Source: Verrucomicrobiota bacterium
Lineage (GTDB): Bacteria; Verrucomicrobiota; Verrucomicrobiia; Limisphaerales; UBA9464
Reading direction: 5' to 3'
Assembly: GCA_017309115.1 (NCBI GenBank)
Contig: JAFLEF010000031.1
Span: 1 to 64,000 of the forward strand
Length of the DNA stretch: 64,000 bases
The notes beneath the pieces are model-generated. The model was not told the origin of the DNA. It ran no database searches and saw nothing but the letters and a program-made list of their open reading frames with translations. Of this stretch, positions 63,606 to 64,000 are shown in pieces. The stretch's first letter is position 1. Each line of letters opens with the position of its first letter. The position numbers were made by a program, and so were the translations under genes.

Positions 63606-64000
63606 TTAGTAGTCCATGCCGCCGCCGCCGTGATGAGGATCAGCGGCCGGCTTTTCCTTCTTCTCGGGGATCTCGGTGATGAGACACTCGGTGGTGAGCA
63701 TCAGACCGGAGATCGACGAGGCGTTCTGCAGAGCGGAGCGGGTGACCTTCTTCGGATCGACCACACCGGCCTTCACGAGGTCTTCGTATTCCCCGGTGGC
63801 GACGTTGTAGCCGTCGTTGCCCTTGCGGCGCTTCACTTCCTGAACGATCAGGCTGCCTTCGACACCGGCGTTGAACGCCAGTTCGCGCAGCGGGGCCTCG
63901 ACCGCGCGGCGGACGATGTCCACGCCGGTCTGTTCGTCCACGTTCTCGAGCTTGAGCGCTTCGATCGCAGGGAGGGTGCGGAGCAGGGCCACGCCGCCGC
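63606..64000 (-). CDS. groL: Chaperonin GroEL, C-terminal part (gene runs off the window)
   Basis: The last ~131 codons of the 60-kDa chaperonin, truncated by the window edge. Recognisable blocks are [15 protein letters not shown], the segment [34 protein letters not shown], and [15 protein letters not shown]. The tail is [10 protein letters not shown] instead of the usual GGM repeats, a small lineage difference. GroEL folds proteins in the cytoplasm with GroES. The terminator at 63541-63580 ends the transcript; groES would be expected upstream, beyond 64000. Confidence 0.97.
   Translation of the reverse strand, partial: GGVALLRTLPAIEALKLENVDEQTGVDIVRRAVEAPLRELAFNAGVEGSLIVQEVKRRKGNDGYNVATGEYEDLVKAGVVDPKKVTRSALQNASSISGLMLTTECLITEIPEKKEKPAADPHHGGGGMDY

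Overview
The window is about 64 kb of GC-rich (mostly 60-66% GC), densely coded bacterial chromosome. The gene content points to the PVC group, most likely Verrucomicrobiota of the Pedosphaera/Limisphaera type. The markers are a planctomycete-type cytochrome c protein (DUF1549/DUF1553) overlapping a DUF1501 protein, a large PVC-type heme protein with HEAT repeats, two H-X9-DG-type pseudopilin-like secreted proteins, PEP-CTERM proteins, and many secreted proteins ending in a 'SSxLxxW...FYR' module. This is inferred from families; there is no rRNA or other phylogenetic marker except a partial GroEL at the right edge and one tRNA-Val.

Layout. 1-8.5 kb: subtilisin-like protease, thiG, the DUF1549/DUF1501 pair and a class III cyclase. 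8.5-17 kb: a pseudopilin, a 0.7 kb tandem-repeat element with inverted flanks, a hypothetical, exonuclease III, two glycoside-hydrolase-like secreted proteins and ygfZ. 17.2-18.5 kb: a REP-type palindromic repeat array split by a REP-associated tyrosine transposase. 18.5-28 kb: PolX, a Xre/RES toxin-antitoxin pair with an obvious operator, folC, small membrane proteins, a 184-bp palindromic element between two convergent genes, an RluA-type synthase, an unusual pyruvate-kinase-like protein, a PEP-CTERM protein and a SUI1 protein. 28-44 kb: the PVC heme/HEAT protein, a rhodanese, a GDSL esterase, tRNA-Val, a secreted Ig-like protein, a PIG-L deacetylase, an MFS permease, membrane proteins, a PhoR/PhoB-like two-component pair and a double alpha/beta-hydrolase. 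44.5-47.3 kb: an accessory patch with an atypical lower-GC ORF bracketed by direct repeats. 47.3-56 kb: an ABC ATPase plus permease, two large fusion enzymes (transglutaminase-esterase and TIM barrel-PHP), and an Rpn-type nuclease. 56-64 kb: mostly minus-strand secreted proteins (pseudopilin, two tandem paralogs, a LamG/DMF-like Tat protein, DUF4331), ending in the 3' part of groEL.

How the genes relate. Many products are predicted to be exported (Sec or Tat signals) and concern polysaccharide, ester or peptide breakdown or surface display, as expected of a heterotrophic polymer degrader. Housekeeping genes (thiG, xthA, ygfZ, polX, folC, groEL) are scattered singly. The strongest unexpected signals are non-coding. 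They are the RAYT-associated REP array, a palindromic element whose ends supply the stop codons of both flanking genes, a 270-bp tandem repeat enclosed by inverted repeats, a composite direct repeat around an atypical ORF, and a two-site operator overlapping the start codon of a Xre/RES module. All calls come from reading the sequence and recalled family signatures; no database search was run.
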